This document shows, in pieces, positions 1 to 11,360 of a DNA stretch of 64,000 nucleotides. A model generated the notes under the pieces. The model worked only from the letters and a program-made list of their open reading frames with translations. It ran no database searches and was not told the origin of the DNA. Within the stretch, counting starts at the first letter, position 1, and each line of letters begins with the position of its first letter. This stretch comes from Symsagittifera roscoffensis (lineage: Eukaryota; Xenacoelomorpha; Acoela; Convolutidae), in the NCBI RefSeq assembly GCF_963678635.1, contig NC_087065.1:57996754-58060753 (forward strand), written 5' to 3'. The position numbers were made by a program, and so were the translations under genes.

Positions 1-160
1 ATCTAGACAACCATCCATGTGTCCTTCTAGCTATCCATCGTGCCTTCATTCCATCCTTCAATCATCCAGCCAATGATTCAAACATCCATTGATTAATTAC
101 ATCCACAATCCAGCTGTCCTTAGAACCGGCTAAACATCTATCCATCTGACCGATTGTCCC
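1..160. repeat. Degenerate ATCC-rich simple sequence
   Basis: The motif ATCC/CATCC recurs irregularly about a dozen times (for example near 12, 33, 52, 64, 90 and 133), as expected of a decayed tetranucleotide microsatellite. No coding signal is seen here. Confidence 0.5.
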
Positions 161-1017
161 TATTGTCCCGTTAGAGATAAATATTGTCATTTTTAGGAGC
201 AGCTTGAGCTGCAGAGGGCCTGCTGGTTATTCTTAAAGGAAAAACCACTTACAATTACGCTCGAAATGGGTTTTCTGGGGTTTTGTTTTTTGAATTCCTT
301 TCAAGTTCAATTCAAATTGATTAAGTAAAAAGACGAATTACGTTCTCCAATAAAGAAATCAGCGTTAATGGCGCAAACAAGTGAATGAATTTTAAAAGTT
401 GGAAATTGCGTTATGATTTTACGACTTTCCAGTGGAGTGTAATTTAAAGAGCTTCAACGTGATATATACATTTTTTTTTCAAAAATGTATGAAGTTTAAC
501 TATATTTCGTGTTTTTTATTTTACTTCAGTTCGTTGATTATTTTCCCCTGTTTTGGTGGCTATGTTTCTAGATATTATTCAGTACCTTTAAAAATAATTG
601 GGTTAGAACAGCTTCTTCCAGTAAATTTTAGATGTCATTTCGCCAAATATTTAAAGACAGCTTAATCTTAATTGAAAGCTAACCCGTTTGAAACAGAGTT
701 CAAATCTTTTTGAACTCCAATTTTTTGTTGCGCTGGCGATAAGAAATAAATTTGAGCTTCTTCTGACTCTAGAGAGATTCATAGCTATTCTTGAATTTTT
801 GCATAAGATCAGCAAGACTGCACGTATATCAGGACAAAGCCCTGAATATTCCAAATATCCCGGTAAAATATATTTTTTTAAATTTAAACTCAGGAAGTCG
901 ATATCTTCAATAAGGTATAAAAAATTTTGTTGAAAACTATTTTTTTTCGATCGGCGAAAGTTGACTGAATAAAAAACCACACCGAGCATAAATATTCCGT
1001 TTTCTTGGAAAGTCGGA
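161..1017. other. Non-coding stretch, nothing recognised
   Basis: Only short, low-complexity AT-rich reading frames occur. I see no splice-bounded coding exon and no recognisable RNA gene. Confidence 0.5.
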
Positions 1018-1406
1018 ACAATAACCAGCTATTACGTACAGCTAATGCTAAGGATATTAATACAGACTATTATATTACAAATAGCTCTTTAGCTTCAAGG
1101 TATCATGGATCTGTAGCGTAGAGGTAGGGAAGGAGACCCGCAACAAAAGAAGATGGTTCGAACCTGGGCAGGGTCGGAAGTTTTTGATGAACTTTTTCAT
1201 ATACTAGTTAAAATGCGTCCGCTTTATAAATTGAGGCATTATAGTTGGTAATTTTTTTTTTCAAATTGACTAGGACTGCTAATGCGTCATAATTGGCTTG
1301 CGTAATTTTTGTAGACTCAAAGTTTTACTCATTCAAATTTTCCCAGTAGCGTTCTCGGTTATATTTTTGCTTGTGTATGCGAAATGCAACTTCCCCTCTG
1401 TGTTAA
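1018..1406 (+). repeat. Repeat family A, copy 1 (tRNA-headed, SINE-like)
   Basis: This matches 55242-55676 over nearly its whole length. A tRNA-like head spans about 1107-1178, with an A-box-like TAGCGTAGAGG near 1114 and a B-box-like GGTTCGAACCT at 1155-1165. An unrelated body follows, ending in GCGAAATGCAACTTCCCCTCTGTGTTA, shortened here to its key part CTCTGTGTTA, the tail shared by many repeats in this window. The head is not a clean cloverleaf, so it is a SINE head and not a tRNA gene. Confidence 0.65.
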
Positions 1407-1639
1407 AAACTCTTCTGAGAAAGAGTTTTCTTCTGAAATAAGTATGGATTAAAAATCTGTGCTAGATGGGGCTTCTGGAAGCCTCAAAAATTGTTTCGGA
1501 GTGAGAATCAACCTCAAATTAGTCTACGAAAAGAAAATCTTGAAAGATTTTTCGTCGCAGCTCAAATCATAATGAAAACTCTAAGTAAATCCCAAAGAAA
1601 TAGGTCTGCATGACTGCATTACAACTTTCACTGTCTGAT

Positions 1640-1649
1640 TTTTTTTTAG
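1640..1649 (+). promoter_or_regulatory. 3' splice (possible trans-splice) acceptor before MRPL32
   Basis: A run of T ends in TTTAG at 1649, ten bases before the first ATG of the gene at 1660. No upstream coding exon is seen. It could accept a spliced leader or a 5'-UTR exon. Confidence 0.5.
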
Positions 1650-1659
1650 GTTGCTAGCT

Positions 1660-2277
1660 ATGAACACATTTCGGGTAGCATTACGGAGCTTCGAGGAAAA
1701 TCTCTGGCGAATCCTGGCTCCTATCAATAATCCAGCTCTTGCAGTTTCTGCTCTCAGTAATGGCCAATTATCCGTCACAGCTAATATTTGGGACCTTCTA
1801 AAAGACCCTTTCATGTTGATGGGAGCTCCTAGGAGCAAGCGAACTGCATATGTTGCAAGGCAAAGACGGAGAGCTCCCTCCAAATTGATTCCACTGAGAC
1901 CTGACCTGGAACCATGCACAATTTGTGGGAATACAAAAATAAAGTTCTACTTGTGTACTCAATGTTTTCGGAGAATAATAAAGAAAACAAGAGAAATGCA
2001 GAAAAAAATGAAGGAAGTATACGAGAATCCGCTTAAACCTATTACCCATGAAGTGTCGCTGCTGTACGAAGATATAAAAGATAATGATAATGTTAAATCA
2101 GATGCAAGAAGTCAGAATAGGCAGAATGAACGTGGGGCTAAAAACAAATCTGAAACGACAAAATTTTGCCCAAAACATAATAAAGCTGAAGATGTTTCAG
2201 ACAATACATTTAAAGAGACCCTAACGGATGAGGTTCCATCAGGGAAGCGAAAGAAGAAATCCTCATGGTTCTTCTAG
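1660..2277 (+). CDS. MRPL32: Mitochondrial ribosomal protein L32 (bL32m)
   Basis: A 205-aa single-exon gene for a structural protein of the mitochondrial large ribosomal subunit. A basic stretch (SKRTAYVARQRRRAPSK, residues ~59-75) precedes a zinc-ribbon pattern with Cys86, Cys89, Cys99 and Cys102 (CTIC...CTQC). The C-terminus ends KKKSSWFF, like the RPSWF-type end of animal mitochondrial L32. The N-terminal ~55 residues have few acidic residues and fit a mitochondrial presequence. A lysine- and asparagine-rich insert lies at ~140-195. The ATG at 1660 is chosen because an in-frame upstream TTG lies right at a splice acceptor. TTI2 follows 136 bp downstream on the same strand. Confidence 0.9.
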   Translation: MNTFRVALRSFEENLWRILAPINNPALAVSALSNGQLSVTANIWDLLKDPFMLMGAPRSKRTAYVARQRRRAPSKLIPLRPDLEPCTICGNTKIKFYLCTQCFRRIIKKTREMQKKMKEVYENPLKPITHEVSLLYEDIKDNDNVKSDARSQNRQNERGAKNKSETTKFCPKHNKAEDVSDNTFKETLTDEVPSGKRKKKSSWFF

Positions 2278-2378
2278 TTAAGAAATTTATTCAACTGCTT
2301 GAATTGACTTTATTTGAACCAAAGCTGAGTCTTAAATTCCGCTATAAGAATTATCGGTGAATATTAGAACAAGCTGGA

Positions 2379-2384
2379 AATAAA
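2379..2384 (+). terminator. Poly(A) signal AATAAA of MRPL32
   Basis: AATAAA lies 102 bases after the MRPL32 stop and about 20 bases before the TTTTCAG acceptor of TTI2. This is the spacing typical of intercistronic regions in trans-spliced operons. Confidence 0.7.
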
Positions 2385-2398
2385 AATAACCTGGTATG

Positions 2399-2405
2399 TT
2401 TTCAG
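2399..2405 (+). promoter_or_regulatory. Probable trans-splice acceptor of TTI2
   Basis: TTTTCAG ends at 2405, nine bases before ATG 2414. The in-frame ATG at 2396 lies upstream of this acceptor, so it would be removed from the mature message. Confidence 0.6.
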
Positions 2406-2413
2406 ATCACCGA

Positions 2414-3658
2414 ATGGACTCTTTAAATATTGACAAACTTGTAGTACCAGAATTAGCGTCTCAATATGAAGATGTTTCAAAATCTGGAGCTGTTTTTACT
2501 CACAGGGAGAAATCACTAATTGAGCTTAAAGATTTATTGCAGTTATTTGAAATTGAGAATATCGATTTTGAACAAGTTACTTGGACAATTCAGCAAACAG
2601 CGAAGCTTCTTGCAGTTCTATTACAATTTACCGAGGAATCTGAATGGTCTACTGAAGAACATGTTCTGGTCAGCGATGCGCTGATAGGATTGATATGCAA
2701 ACGGAACAATTTCACTAACTTGCAGACAATTATGTCTCATAAATCAGATGAAGATGCGTCTCTGATTTCAAAGATACCCTGTTTAAGCTTCAAGTTCCAC
2801 CTAGATAGAGTTAAAAAAGACAACTTTGAAAGAAATCCAGCTGCTTGTTTTGCTTGTGAACAAATTATCATGGCAACCCAAGGTCGAAAAGTGGAATCGT
2901 GTCTTTCATTCTTTTTGCCTTTTACTTTGAACTACGTCGACCATTATTTGCAAGCCAATAAAACAAAGGGCATGAATCTCTTGACCCACACACTTAAGAA
3001 CATTACGAGCTCTGAGTTACTTTTTACGGGTTTGGGCGACGTGTTTTATGAAACCCTGCATCGTTTGCTGTATTCAAACGAAGTCGAAATTCTAGAAGCC
3101 TTATTTCCATGCTTCTTTCTGTTACTCAGCAAAACATGTCGAAACCCTTCGTTCAGTGAAACGTATTTGAAGTGGACGAAATATGATGACTTTTGTACAT
3201 TAATTTTGCAACATATGCGGTATGAGTCAGCAGCAAGGAAAATAATGGTGTTTATAGACGCAGTTCTAACAGCTTTGGCAGTTATGAAACTATCTGTCAG
3301 CAAACATGTTAAACTTATACTGCAAGTTCTGACCGAAAGTTGTGACGGGACTTCATTGGTTTGTGCAGAATTGGCCTTAAAGATTGTGGAATTATTGGAC
3401 CAACTTAGTTTTATTCTTGGTGGGAAATTAGATCCTGTTTCTTGCGAAGGCATTTCGAAGTGTTTATTTCAACTGATTCTTGATTTCCAAGACAATATGG
3501 AAGTGACCGGAAAATGCAGCGAAGCACTCAAAGATTTGAGCACTAGAAATTTGCATGTTCGAGAAGCTTTGAAAGATTTGAAACGAGACAATTTGATAGA
3601 ATTGGAAAATCTAAATCCACAATTGACAAAAATTTTATTGCAAATGGATAATTTGTGA
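2414..3658 (+). CDS. TTI2: TELO2-interacting protein 2 (TTI2-like)
   Basis: A 414-aa single-exon all-helical protein. TTI2 is a member of the TELO2-TTI1-TTI2 complex, which works with HSP90 to mature PIKK kinases (ATM, ATR, mTOR, DNA-PK). The best family signal is in the centre. A basic segment ending in a KGMNLLTHTLKNI helix is followed by LLFTGLGDVFYETL and a leucine-rich helix pair, as in the Tti2 family, where a KxxGlxLLdhil segment leads into a TGL(G/A)xVfxxaL segment. The remainder is poorly conserved HEAT-like helices. No intron is seen. The start at 2414 follows the acceptor at 2405. A divergent HEAT protein of another family remains possible. Confidence 0.78.
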   Translation: MDSLNIDKLVVPELASQYEDVSKSGAVFTHREKSLIELKDLLQLFEIENIDFEQVTWTIQQTAKLLAVLLQFTEESEWSTEEHVLVSDALIGLICKRNNFTNLQTIMSHKSDEDASLISKIPCLSFKFHLDRVKKDNFERNPAACFACEQIIMATQGRKVESCLSFFLPFTLNYVDHYLQANKTKGMNLLTHTLKNITSSELLFTGLGDVFYETLHRLLYSNEVEILEALFPCFFLLLSKTCRNPSFSETYLKWTKYDDFCTLILQHMRYESAARKIMVFIDAVLTALAVMKLSVSKHVKLILQVLTESCDGTSLVCAELALKIVELLDQLSFILGGKLDPVSCEGISKCLFQLILDFQDNMEVTGKCSEALKDLSTRNLHVREALKDLKRDNLIELENLNPQLTKILLQMDNL

Positions 3659-4125
3659 AAAAAAAACAATTTAGGCTATTTTGTTTTTTATTTAATTTAT
3701 TTCACAATTGAATAGGTATTGTTTTAAGTAGTAAACGCAATTTTATTTTTTAAAAAAGATCACTGGATCTCTTATTGGAGTCAAGCTCTGATCAAATTTC
3801 ATGGTTGTTTTGCTAAAGACGTTGCGATAAGAATTACGGTTCTTGTGTTGGGCAATATGTGCACTTATTAAATGAATGTGCGCAGCATGAAAGTACCGTG
3901 TACAAGTACAGCTGTAGGTGACATGAAAGAGAAGGACACTGCTTTTCAGATAAGTTGAATGGTGCTATTGGTTCCGATGTCTATTAACCAAACTGTGGGA
4001 ACTTGACACACATTCTCAGAAGTCGTTACGTGGCTTGAGTTTTCTACTCCGGGAGAGGTACTTGAAGTTAGTGCTAGAAATCCACTCGGTTGTCTCTTGT
4101 CGGCGACGTGTGGTGTGACCTTCAG
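3659..4125 (+). other. TTI2-CK2 alpha intergenic region
   Basis: About 470 bp with no AATAAA that I could find. It turns GC-rich toward 4090-4200. It probably contains the promoter and/or an unidentified 5' exon of the CK2 alpha gene, because the first recognisable CK2 exon has no in-frame ATG. A TTCAG acceptor ends at 4125. Confidence 0.5.
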
Positions 4126-6156
4126 ACCTGGAAGGCGGGGCTGGAAAGGGGGCGGGGGTTGCCGGGGGAGCAGGTGGCCCGTCGGTTCCCCGCGGAGGTC
4201 AGCAGGGAGCGAATGCGAATCTGAATTTGGGAAGGGCTCGTGTGTACGCGGATGTGTGCACGCATAAGCCTAGAGATTACTGGGACTACGAGAATCACAT
4301 AATAGAGTGGAGCAACCAGGATGACTACCAACTGGTGCGCAAACTGGGCAGAGGAAAATACAGTGAGGTGAGATGTTATTAATGTAGTTTAACACTATTT
4401 GCCACGAAGGAAATGACCAGCATACAACCTAATCATATCCTTACGGCGAAACGCTGTTGTGTCCTTTTAACTCTTACTTGCATTTTTTCTTCATCCTTTT
4501 TTGGGCTGCCAAAACTTTCGAGAACGAATCGGATCATGATGGGCCTCAAACCACCGACCTTTCGACTGAAAAGTAAAGACCTTTATCGCTTTCCCATCTC
4601 TCCCCATGCGAACAATAAGCAGCTTAATTCATAATAAAGAAGTGTACAGGAAATCCTGACGGTATGTATTTTAACTCATTTTTATCCTTGGAGCGCAGCG
4701 GAAACCATAAAATGATCAATCTATTTGGCGAAAGCTTCTGTCTTGTCTGTATTTTCGCCTGAGCTGTGAGTTTGATTTTTTCTTTAATTCGGTGAGTTTT
4801 CGTAGGTTTTTCAAGCGATCAATGTGAACTCAGAAAGTGGGTCTGAAAATGAAACTTGTGTGGTGAAGATCCTGAAACCCGTGAGCAAGAAAAAGATCAA
4901 GCGAGAGATCAAGATCCTGCAGAACTTGCACGGGGGACCCAACATCATCAAATTGCTAGCAGTGGTAAAGGATCCCATTTCGCGCACGCCCGCCATCATC
5001 ACAGAGTTTATCAACAACATAGACTTCAAATCCCTATATCAGACACTGCAGGACTATGACATTAGGTCAGTCAGTCATCTTGATTTGAATTTAATTGTAC
5101 GATTCATAACACAGTTGGTTGATAATACGTTTTTATAGCTTTTCTGTTGTGAGAAAACGAAAGTAATTTTACGCAGAAAGTGAAGTTTTTTGTTGTCCCT
5201 GTTGAGAGAATTGAGTGTGGTAATATTGATCAAAAATGAATTGCTTGTATTTTATTTAGATATTACTTGTTCGAACTGCTGAAGGCGCTCGACTTCTGTC
5301 ACTCAATGGGCATAATGCACAGAGATGTGAAGCCGCACAACGTCATGATAGACAAGGAGACGAGGCAACTGCGCCTAATTGACTGGGGTCTGGCCGAATT
5401 CTACCACCCCGGTCAGGAGTACAACGTTCGGGTAGCCAGCAGATACTTCAAGGGTCCTGAACTGCTTGTAGACTATCAGTTGTATGACTACAGTCTAGGT
5501 TAGCTCCTAAATGTTTATCTTTGCACATCTACCATCGTTTTTGAAAGGCATAAACGTATATTTTGATAGTATTAACTACTGATTTTTTATTCCTCATTTC
5601 CTGAGTTAGAATTAACATGCGAAATTTTTGCTGCTTCATTACGATTGTGACAAAATGGGTTCCAAGAAACTCTCATTTAGATATGTGGTCATTGGGCTGT
5701 ATGGTGGCTAGCATGATCTTCAGGAAGGAACCATTCTTCCAGGGCCACGACAACTACGACCAGCTGGTGAAGATAGTGAGAGTTCTGGGAACAGAAGAGT
5801 TCTACGACTACATCGATAAATATTCCATCGACCTCGACGTCAGGTTCAACGATATCCTCGGCCGACACTCGAAGAAGCGTTGGGACAGGTTCCGACATAG
5901 CGAGAACCAACACTTGGTTTCCGAGGAGGCCATCGACTTCCTGGACAAGCTTCTGAGATACGATCAACTGGAGCGATTGACGGCACGAGAAGCTATGGAC
6001 CATTCTTTCTTCCAGCCTGTGTTGGAACGCAACTGTGCTCCGCCCCCTCTCCCAGCAGGCTTGAATGGAAACGGCTCAGGGAACCCTTCAACATCCTCAA
6101 TCGTTCCTGGAAACGGCAACGGCGGATTACCTGGCAATGGGTCAACGTTTGCATAG
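4126..6156 (+). CDS. CSNK2A1: Casein kinase II catalytic subunit alpha
   Basis: A constitutively active Ser/Thr kinase of nucleus and cytoplasm that forms a tetramer with CK2 beta. Exons: ~4126-4367, 4806-5065, 5260-5498 and 5681-6156, with GT-AG junctions and matching phases. Diagnostic residues visible are the glycine loop GRGKYSEV, the basic cluster KKKIKRE, the catalytic loop HRDVKPHNV, the CK2-specific DWG in place of DFG ([13 protein letters not shown]), [12 protein letters not shown] and LDMWSLGCM. The basic-cluster lysine replacement KKKIKRE follows VVKILKPVS. The C-terminal tail is Pro/Gly/Asn-rich and diverged, as usual. The oddity is the 5' end: a Gly/Ala-rich extension runs open upstream of RARVYADV with no ATG before the in-frame stop at 4116-4118. 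The true start is therefore in an unseen exon or is non-AUG. Confidence 0.97.
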
Positions 6157-7609
6157 AGAACTAATGGAACTGTAAAGAATCCACCCCCTTCCCTCACCTT
6201 TAACCTAATCCAAAAGTGCCCCATTTGAAGTTTCCCGTGCTATTTGTAGCCCTAATCTGCCAAGACATAATCTAGTCACTTTGAGTACGACGTGCATTGA
6301 CGCAAACAGTTACGATTTTCTCAATTTTTCATTCATAATTCATCTCTGTGAGGATGCTTGTAACATTGCCCAGATTACGATAGCTATACTAGTTCTCTTG
6401 ATCTTTCATTAGCATCCCAATTTCCGGTTAGATTTCCAAGTCGAAGCTAAAATCAATTGAAGTTGTAGATTGTGTTTTAACGTGCTTAGTCCTTTAAAGA
6501 AAGCAGTGGCCGCGCATTTCGTCAGTGAAAAATAACGACCCCTAAAATATCCCAGATTGCGTAGAGCAGTGAAGTAGTTTTCAAGCCCCATCTAGAGAAC
6601 CCACCAATTTAGAGAACTCACTCGTTACAACTCAAACCCCCAGTCAAAAGTATACTGTAAATTATTAAGAGAGGTGAGACACTTTGTGAGCGTATGATCT
6701 AATGGTTAAGTATCCATTCTCTAGCTAGCAGTTAAATTGATAGGTATTTCTGTTGTAGCTAAAATAACAAACAAAAAACAGGTCTTCTAATTCTTAATTT
6801 TATTTTACTAACCCTATTGCGAGACGAATCCAAAAGTGTAGTACGAGAATGAAGAGCTGTTCAATGAATGCCAGATGCCTGGCTATAAATACGCTTTGAT
6901 TTTTACTTCCGATTAATGGATACAGTATCAATACGTTAAATACAATTTCGTGAAATTTTCTTTTGTATGAAAAAGTTAGTCGTTTGCGCTATTACTTTGA
7001 TACATGTTCGGAACTTTTTAAGATAAACGCTGATTCAGGGGTGGATCTCGGTTTCTGACTTCTAGTTTTGACCATGTCGGTTTTCCGAGCTTTCTAATAA
7101 CGCCATAAAGACCGCTTCACCAAATTTTTCTGCGCCAAAAGCGAACTTTTAAAAACAGCCCAAAAGTTCCGTTTTGGGAACTTGATGTATGATTTTGGCC
7201 GAAGAATAGCTACTTTGTTCGCGCTCTGCCCCTCTAAAGTAGAGCGTATTTACATCTTAAGAAGACTCTAAGCGTTGCTCAACCAAAACTGAATGTCGTA
7301 AAATAGTATCTCTATTGTTCGAATACTTGAGGGAGTAAGTTAGCTTACTGATCGCTCTCTTTCACTTGAACAGGAAATAATGCAGACTTTATTCTATGAT
7401 TCAAAATTTTTCGTGGCGTGAAGTTTTGATACTTGCGATAGCAAGTGCGTTGCAACCATGTACTAGACTTTTTTCCCGGAAAATTTCACAGAACTCATAC
7501 CCTGGACTGATCTCCGAGTCAGTTCTGTTGGAAAAACTAAAAACTGCACCAGACGCATTTTAGCATTTCAATTATCAGTTCTTTTTAAATTAGCGAACTT
7601 CAGTGAGCA
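6157..7609 (+). other. CK2 alpha 3' flank, no gene seen
   Basis: This should contain the CK2 alpha 3'UTR. No long reading frame is present. A diverged copy of the GCAATCGGGT-type repeat starts near 7440 (GCAACC...CCCGGAAAATTTCACAG). Confidence 0.45.
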
Positions 7610-8250
7610 ATAGTGTTATGCTACGAATATTCTTTTTTCTAATCTAAATCGCAAATAGTAGTGCCACTTTCGGTACCTGGGGCATATTCGAATAGAAAGA
7701 AGTTAACACAGTTGATATATTTTAAATCCAGCAAATGAACAGAAAAGAAGCAATTTATTTCTAACAAAATAACAATAATCAAAACTCGATTTCAAAAGTT
7801 TTCTAACTCAATATATCTCGCAATTTTTTTGAAATGTATAGTTTATACATAATGTTGCTTTATGCTGTCCAATTTATTAGATGCAAAATTTGTGTGGATG
7901 CCTTTATTTTGTTATATTCCAAATTATAACTTGCAAAATGTTGTCCATATGTATTTGCTGCACCGCATTGGCAGGTTATTAGCATGTGAAGCTGATGTAT
8001 TTAAGCCTGTATTAGAATATAGTCAAGAGAACGTGGCACAGTTGCGAAGACAGGGCACTCTTAATATCCAGATCGTAGGATCTAATCAGCCACAGCGAAA
8101 GATTTAATTTTCAAGGCTTATTTATACTTTTTCTTTTCTTGTTTTACTTTATAGGGCTGCTTTTATGTCATTTTGCTGCTCGTGTTTGTGATGATTGCTT
8201 AGTGATTGATTGAGGGTTGCATATGCGATGTTTGTTTCCGCGAATAGCAA
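7610..8250 (+). repeat. Repeat family B, diverged copy
   Basis: Aligns by eye, segment after segment, with 41165-41795. Shared parts are CTAAATCGCAAATA, AAGTTAACACAGTTGAT, AAACTCGATTTCA, TTTATACATAATGT and TTTATGCT, then GGCTTATTTATACTTTTTC near 8118. The reading frame at 7862-8107 falls inside it, over the position of the tRNA-like head of the other copies. Confidence 0.65.
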
Positions 8251-11029
8251 GCGTCAGTTTGGAACTCAGAGTATTTTTGTAAACACCTTGTTCAGAAAAT
8301 TCAATGAATCATCTCAAATCTGTCTGCGCTTTCGTCAACCAACAGACATATTTTGAACATATTCAAAATAATTTAATTAATTTTTAGGTCTTTAAAAATT
8401 ATTTTACGAATTACGAAGGGAGTTTTATTTCCTTTGTGTGCAATCGGGTACTAGACCTATTCTTTTCCGTAATTAAGTTTGTCCACAGGATCTTCACTTC
8501 TAGATGATCTTTCATCTGAAATGCTCAATTTCTTGAAAATTCAAATGATAGTACTATCACGTAGCTAGTAATTAATTCAAATTCGTTTCAGGTTGTAATT
8601 ATGTTTTCAAAAAAAAATCACCATATTTTTTCGGGTTCCTGGTTTTCGTCCTATTTTCTGTCGGTTCAATTTCCCTTTTTTTAAATGCCATTTTTTATCT
8701 GGTGGGGATTTTTAGTTACTTTTTAAAGCATGGGTTTTATTCCAATTTGAACAGTTTTTACGATCACTGAAACTTCACAAATTTGTACATTTATCATGTC
8801 TGATTTTGTTTTTTTATTTTCATTTTTTTTCTCGTTTTTTTAAAAAGATATTCAAACAGTTTCGCTTTTTGTTATATCGACTTAGTCAACTTATTTTGTG
8901 TAATTTTGAGGGCAAAATAATTATCTTTGTGATTATGTTTTTCAGTTTGGATGAATCGCAAAAACTTCTAAATTTAATGAATTGTTATGACAGCAGTTTT
9001 GTTTTTGGCTCAACAGATATCGACCCAAAGTTTGTCGCCTTTATTGCCGCCCGATACAAATATAAAGATGATAGAAATATAAAGTTTTTGCAGCTCTAGT
9101 TTTTCATGTTTTTTTCAAGTTATTTTTTTTTTCCAATATAGTAGTTTTTTCCAATATAATTTTTCAAAAGTTTTGTTAACTGTCTTTTTTTTTCATTCAC
9201 AATTTTGTATCGCAATGTGTTTTTTGCAGCTCAGCTTCGTCTCTGTGTTAACGAAATATTCTTGTGAGTGACAGCACCAGCGCTTTATTGCAGGAAAATT
9301 GATCACTGTACATGAAGTTTATACAGCCGAGTTACCAAAAAAACTGTTTGAAGAGCTGAGATGAAATTCTCAAAAAACTTGCTTTTTAGTGTCAATACGG
9401 ATGAAATCTATATAGTTTTTTGGCGTGAATTATAATTTAATTGAAAACTCCTAACGGCATGATAAGACAATAGCGTGTAGCTTCACGTGCGAGAAGCTAT
9501 TAGGTGTCTTCCTCTGTAGCTAATTATAACTTTTTAGCCCATAAGGAAAAGTGACCAAATTTCGACATTTTGGTTTTTCTGTTTCGGAAATGCTTTCGCA
9601 AAGTGACCGTGGTCTATTCGATCTTTCTGTGCGACCGTTGCTATTGTCATTGGTTTTGCAACCGGGTGCTTGACGTTGAAAGTATTGCTCCAAGAATTCG
9701 CAAAACTTTTCACGTTTGTTTGTCGGCCTAAAACCGCAAACTTTTCACGTTTGTTGTTGGCTTCGACCTGCTTTTTGCAAGCCGGATTATTTCTGCTTTT
9801 TCCGATTCGTGGGGTTTCTTGTTTTTTCTTGAATTAGTTACTGCTGCTCATATTTTTTTGAAGATCGGTTCTTTTCTAACAGCAGTCCGAATGCCATTAA
9901 TATCATTCTTTGTGGTAAAAGTGATTGAGTTCCCAGACTTTTAAGCGATTAAATCGCGGTTTTTTCCAAATTTTTAAAATAGTAATTTTGTTGGTCGGTT
10001 TATCTGTTTTTATCTTTGTATTTCACTGTGCACAGATGGTGTAGAGGTTGTAGAGAAGTTTCCGACAAGTAGACAGTTCAAGTCGCGACCGAAACACTTC
10101 TTGATAAGTTTTTTTTAGTTGCTGTCTGTTTGTTTTATGTGTGTCTGCTCCGGTGAGTCGATTTTGTAGCCAAGATGAATTTTTTGTCCAAGTTATCAGT
10201 CTGTAGTTAAACTTCTTACCTAGGTTTTTGACAACTATATGCGTAACGATCGATGTGGAAATTGTCTTTGTTGAATTGTTTTTTGGGTTGAATGATATCT
10301 TTGGTTAGTTTCTGATATGTTTTTTCTTGAATTGCTCAATATAAGCTGGTTCGACAGACCATTTTTGTGATGCATTTTTGTGATGCATATAGGCTTTTTT
10401 TTTGTGATGCATTGTTTTTTAAATAACTATGCTGTTGGTTTTTCAACTGGTTTCCGTCTGAAGTTAAGGCACAGTTTCTGGTCTGTTTTTCTCTACAATT
10501 ACTGTATGAGCCGATTTGAAAACCATTTCTGATATTTTGCGTTCAGGAAGGTTTTTTGTCGAAAATCTTTTTTTTTGTCGATACTTTCTTGATATATCAA
10601 TTTTCACATTTATCTAACAATTTTCTTGCAATTCGTGTGCTTTGTATATTTGAAATTGCACATATAAGCAAAATGATTTTTTTTAGCTTAAATGTTTTTC
10701 TAAAGAAAACAATTATTTTGACGGCCCAATTTTGACACGTCAAGAGTTGTCTCTTTGTTACCGCTTTGTAAGTTTTAATTTGATGCTCATTTTACAATCA
10801 ACTGTTTTACTATTTGGCATATTTTCAAGACATATTTTGGAGTTTTTCCAAGTTTTTGGCATATTGTGGAGTTTTTCAAGACAATCAAAACAAATTTTTA
10901 AGAGTAATGAGCGTAGTGATATAGGTCTTGCTGATTTTTTTTTGTTTTTTTTTTTCACGAAAAAGTCTTAAAATATTGATGCACTTAGGTATAAAGCACT
11001 TTTTGAGTTCAATTGAAATTCATGTGCCG
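8251..11029 (+). other. Repeat-derived non-coding DNA
   Basis: Fragments of several families are visible. A GCAATCGGGT/TTGTCCACAGGA repeat runs at ~8437-8500. A family tail (CAGCTTCGTCTCTGTGTTAA) lies near 9230-9250. Homology to the ~35.6-kb hairpin repeat occurs at ~8876-8930. A tRNA-like head lies at ~10030-10097 with AGTTCAAGTCGCGACC. The rest is T-rich sequence without gene signal. Confidence 0.5.
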
Positions 11030-11360
11030 AAAGTGACGTAATAGCACTCTCCAAATACGAACGTGGAAATGGCGCAAAAAAAGGTGAACGATTTCTAGTT
11101 TCGAGAGTGGAATTTATTTTTGAGATTTCCCAGCAGAATAAAAACTTTACCTATTGATCCAATTTTCTCAAGTTGGGTTCATGTTCTCAAAAAAGATTCG
11201 ATCATAAATTGTTTCAGGAATTCAAAGAGCTTAAAGGGCATCTATTTTTTTTCGAAATTCGAAAGTGGAGATTTTTCCAAATAAGTCAATGTTTTTTTGT
11301 TTTCTTGCGTTCATTACTCTTTTCCAATTTTCGATTGGCTATGTTCGAAAAAATTTGATG
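11030..11360 (+). repeat. Repeat family D, copy 1
   Basis: Shares with 19690-20020, 27370-27690 and 62325-62650 the order: TTCTAGTTTCGA, TTTCCCAGC, CAGTTTTCTCA-like block, ATTCAAAGAG, CGAAATTCGAAA, then CTTTTCCAA...TTGGCTATG. It has no coding capacity. Confidence 0.65.

Noticed and set aside
7862-8107. 81-codon open frame ending QIVGSNQPQRKI, preceded by TTATTAG, looks like a terminal exon
   Set aside because: The flanks on both sides align with repeat family B (41165-41795). The frame covers the position of that family's tRNA-like head, with GATCGTAGGATCTAATC resembling a decayed B box.
8946-9099. Possible coding exon after TTTTTCAG (frame ending KDDRNIKFLQL)
   Set aside because: No homology recognised, no partner exon and no donor. 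It sits among repeat fragments, with homology to the 35.6-kb repeat just upstream and a family tail just downstream.
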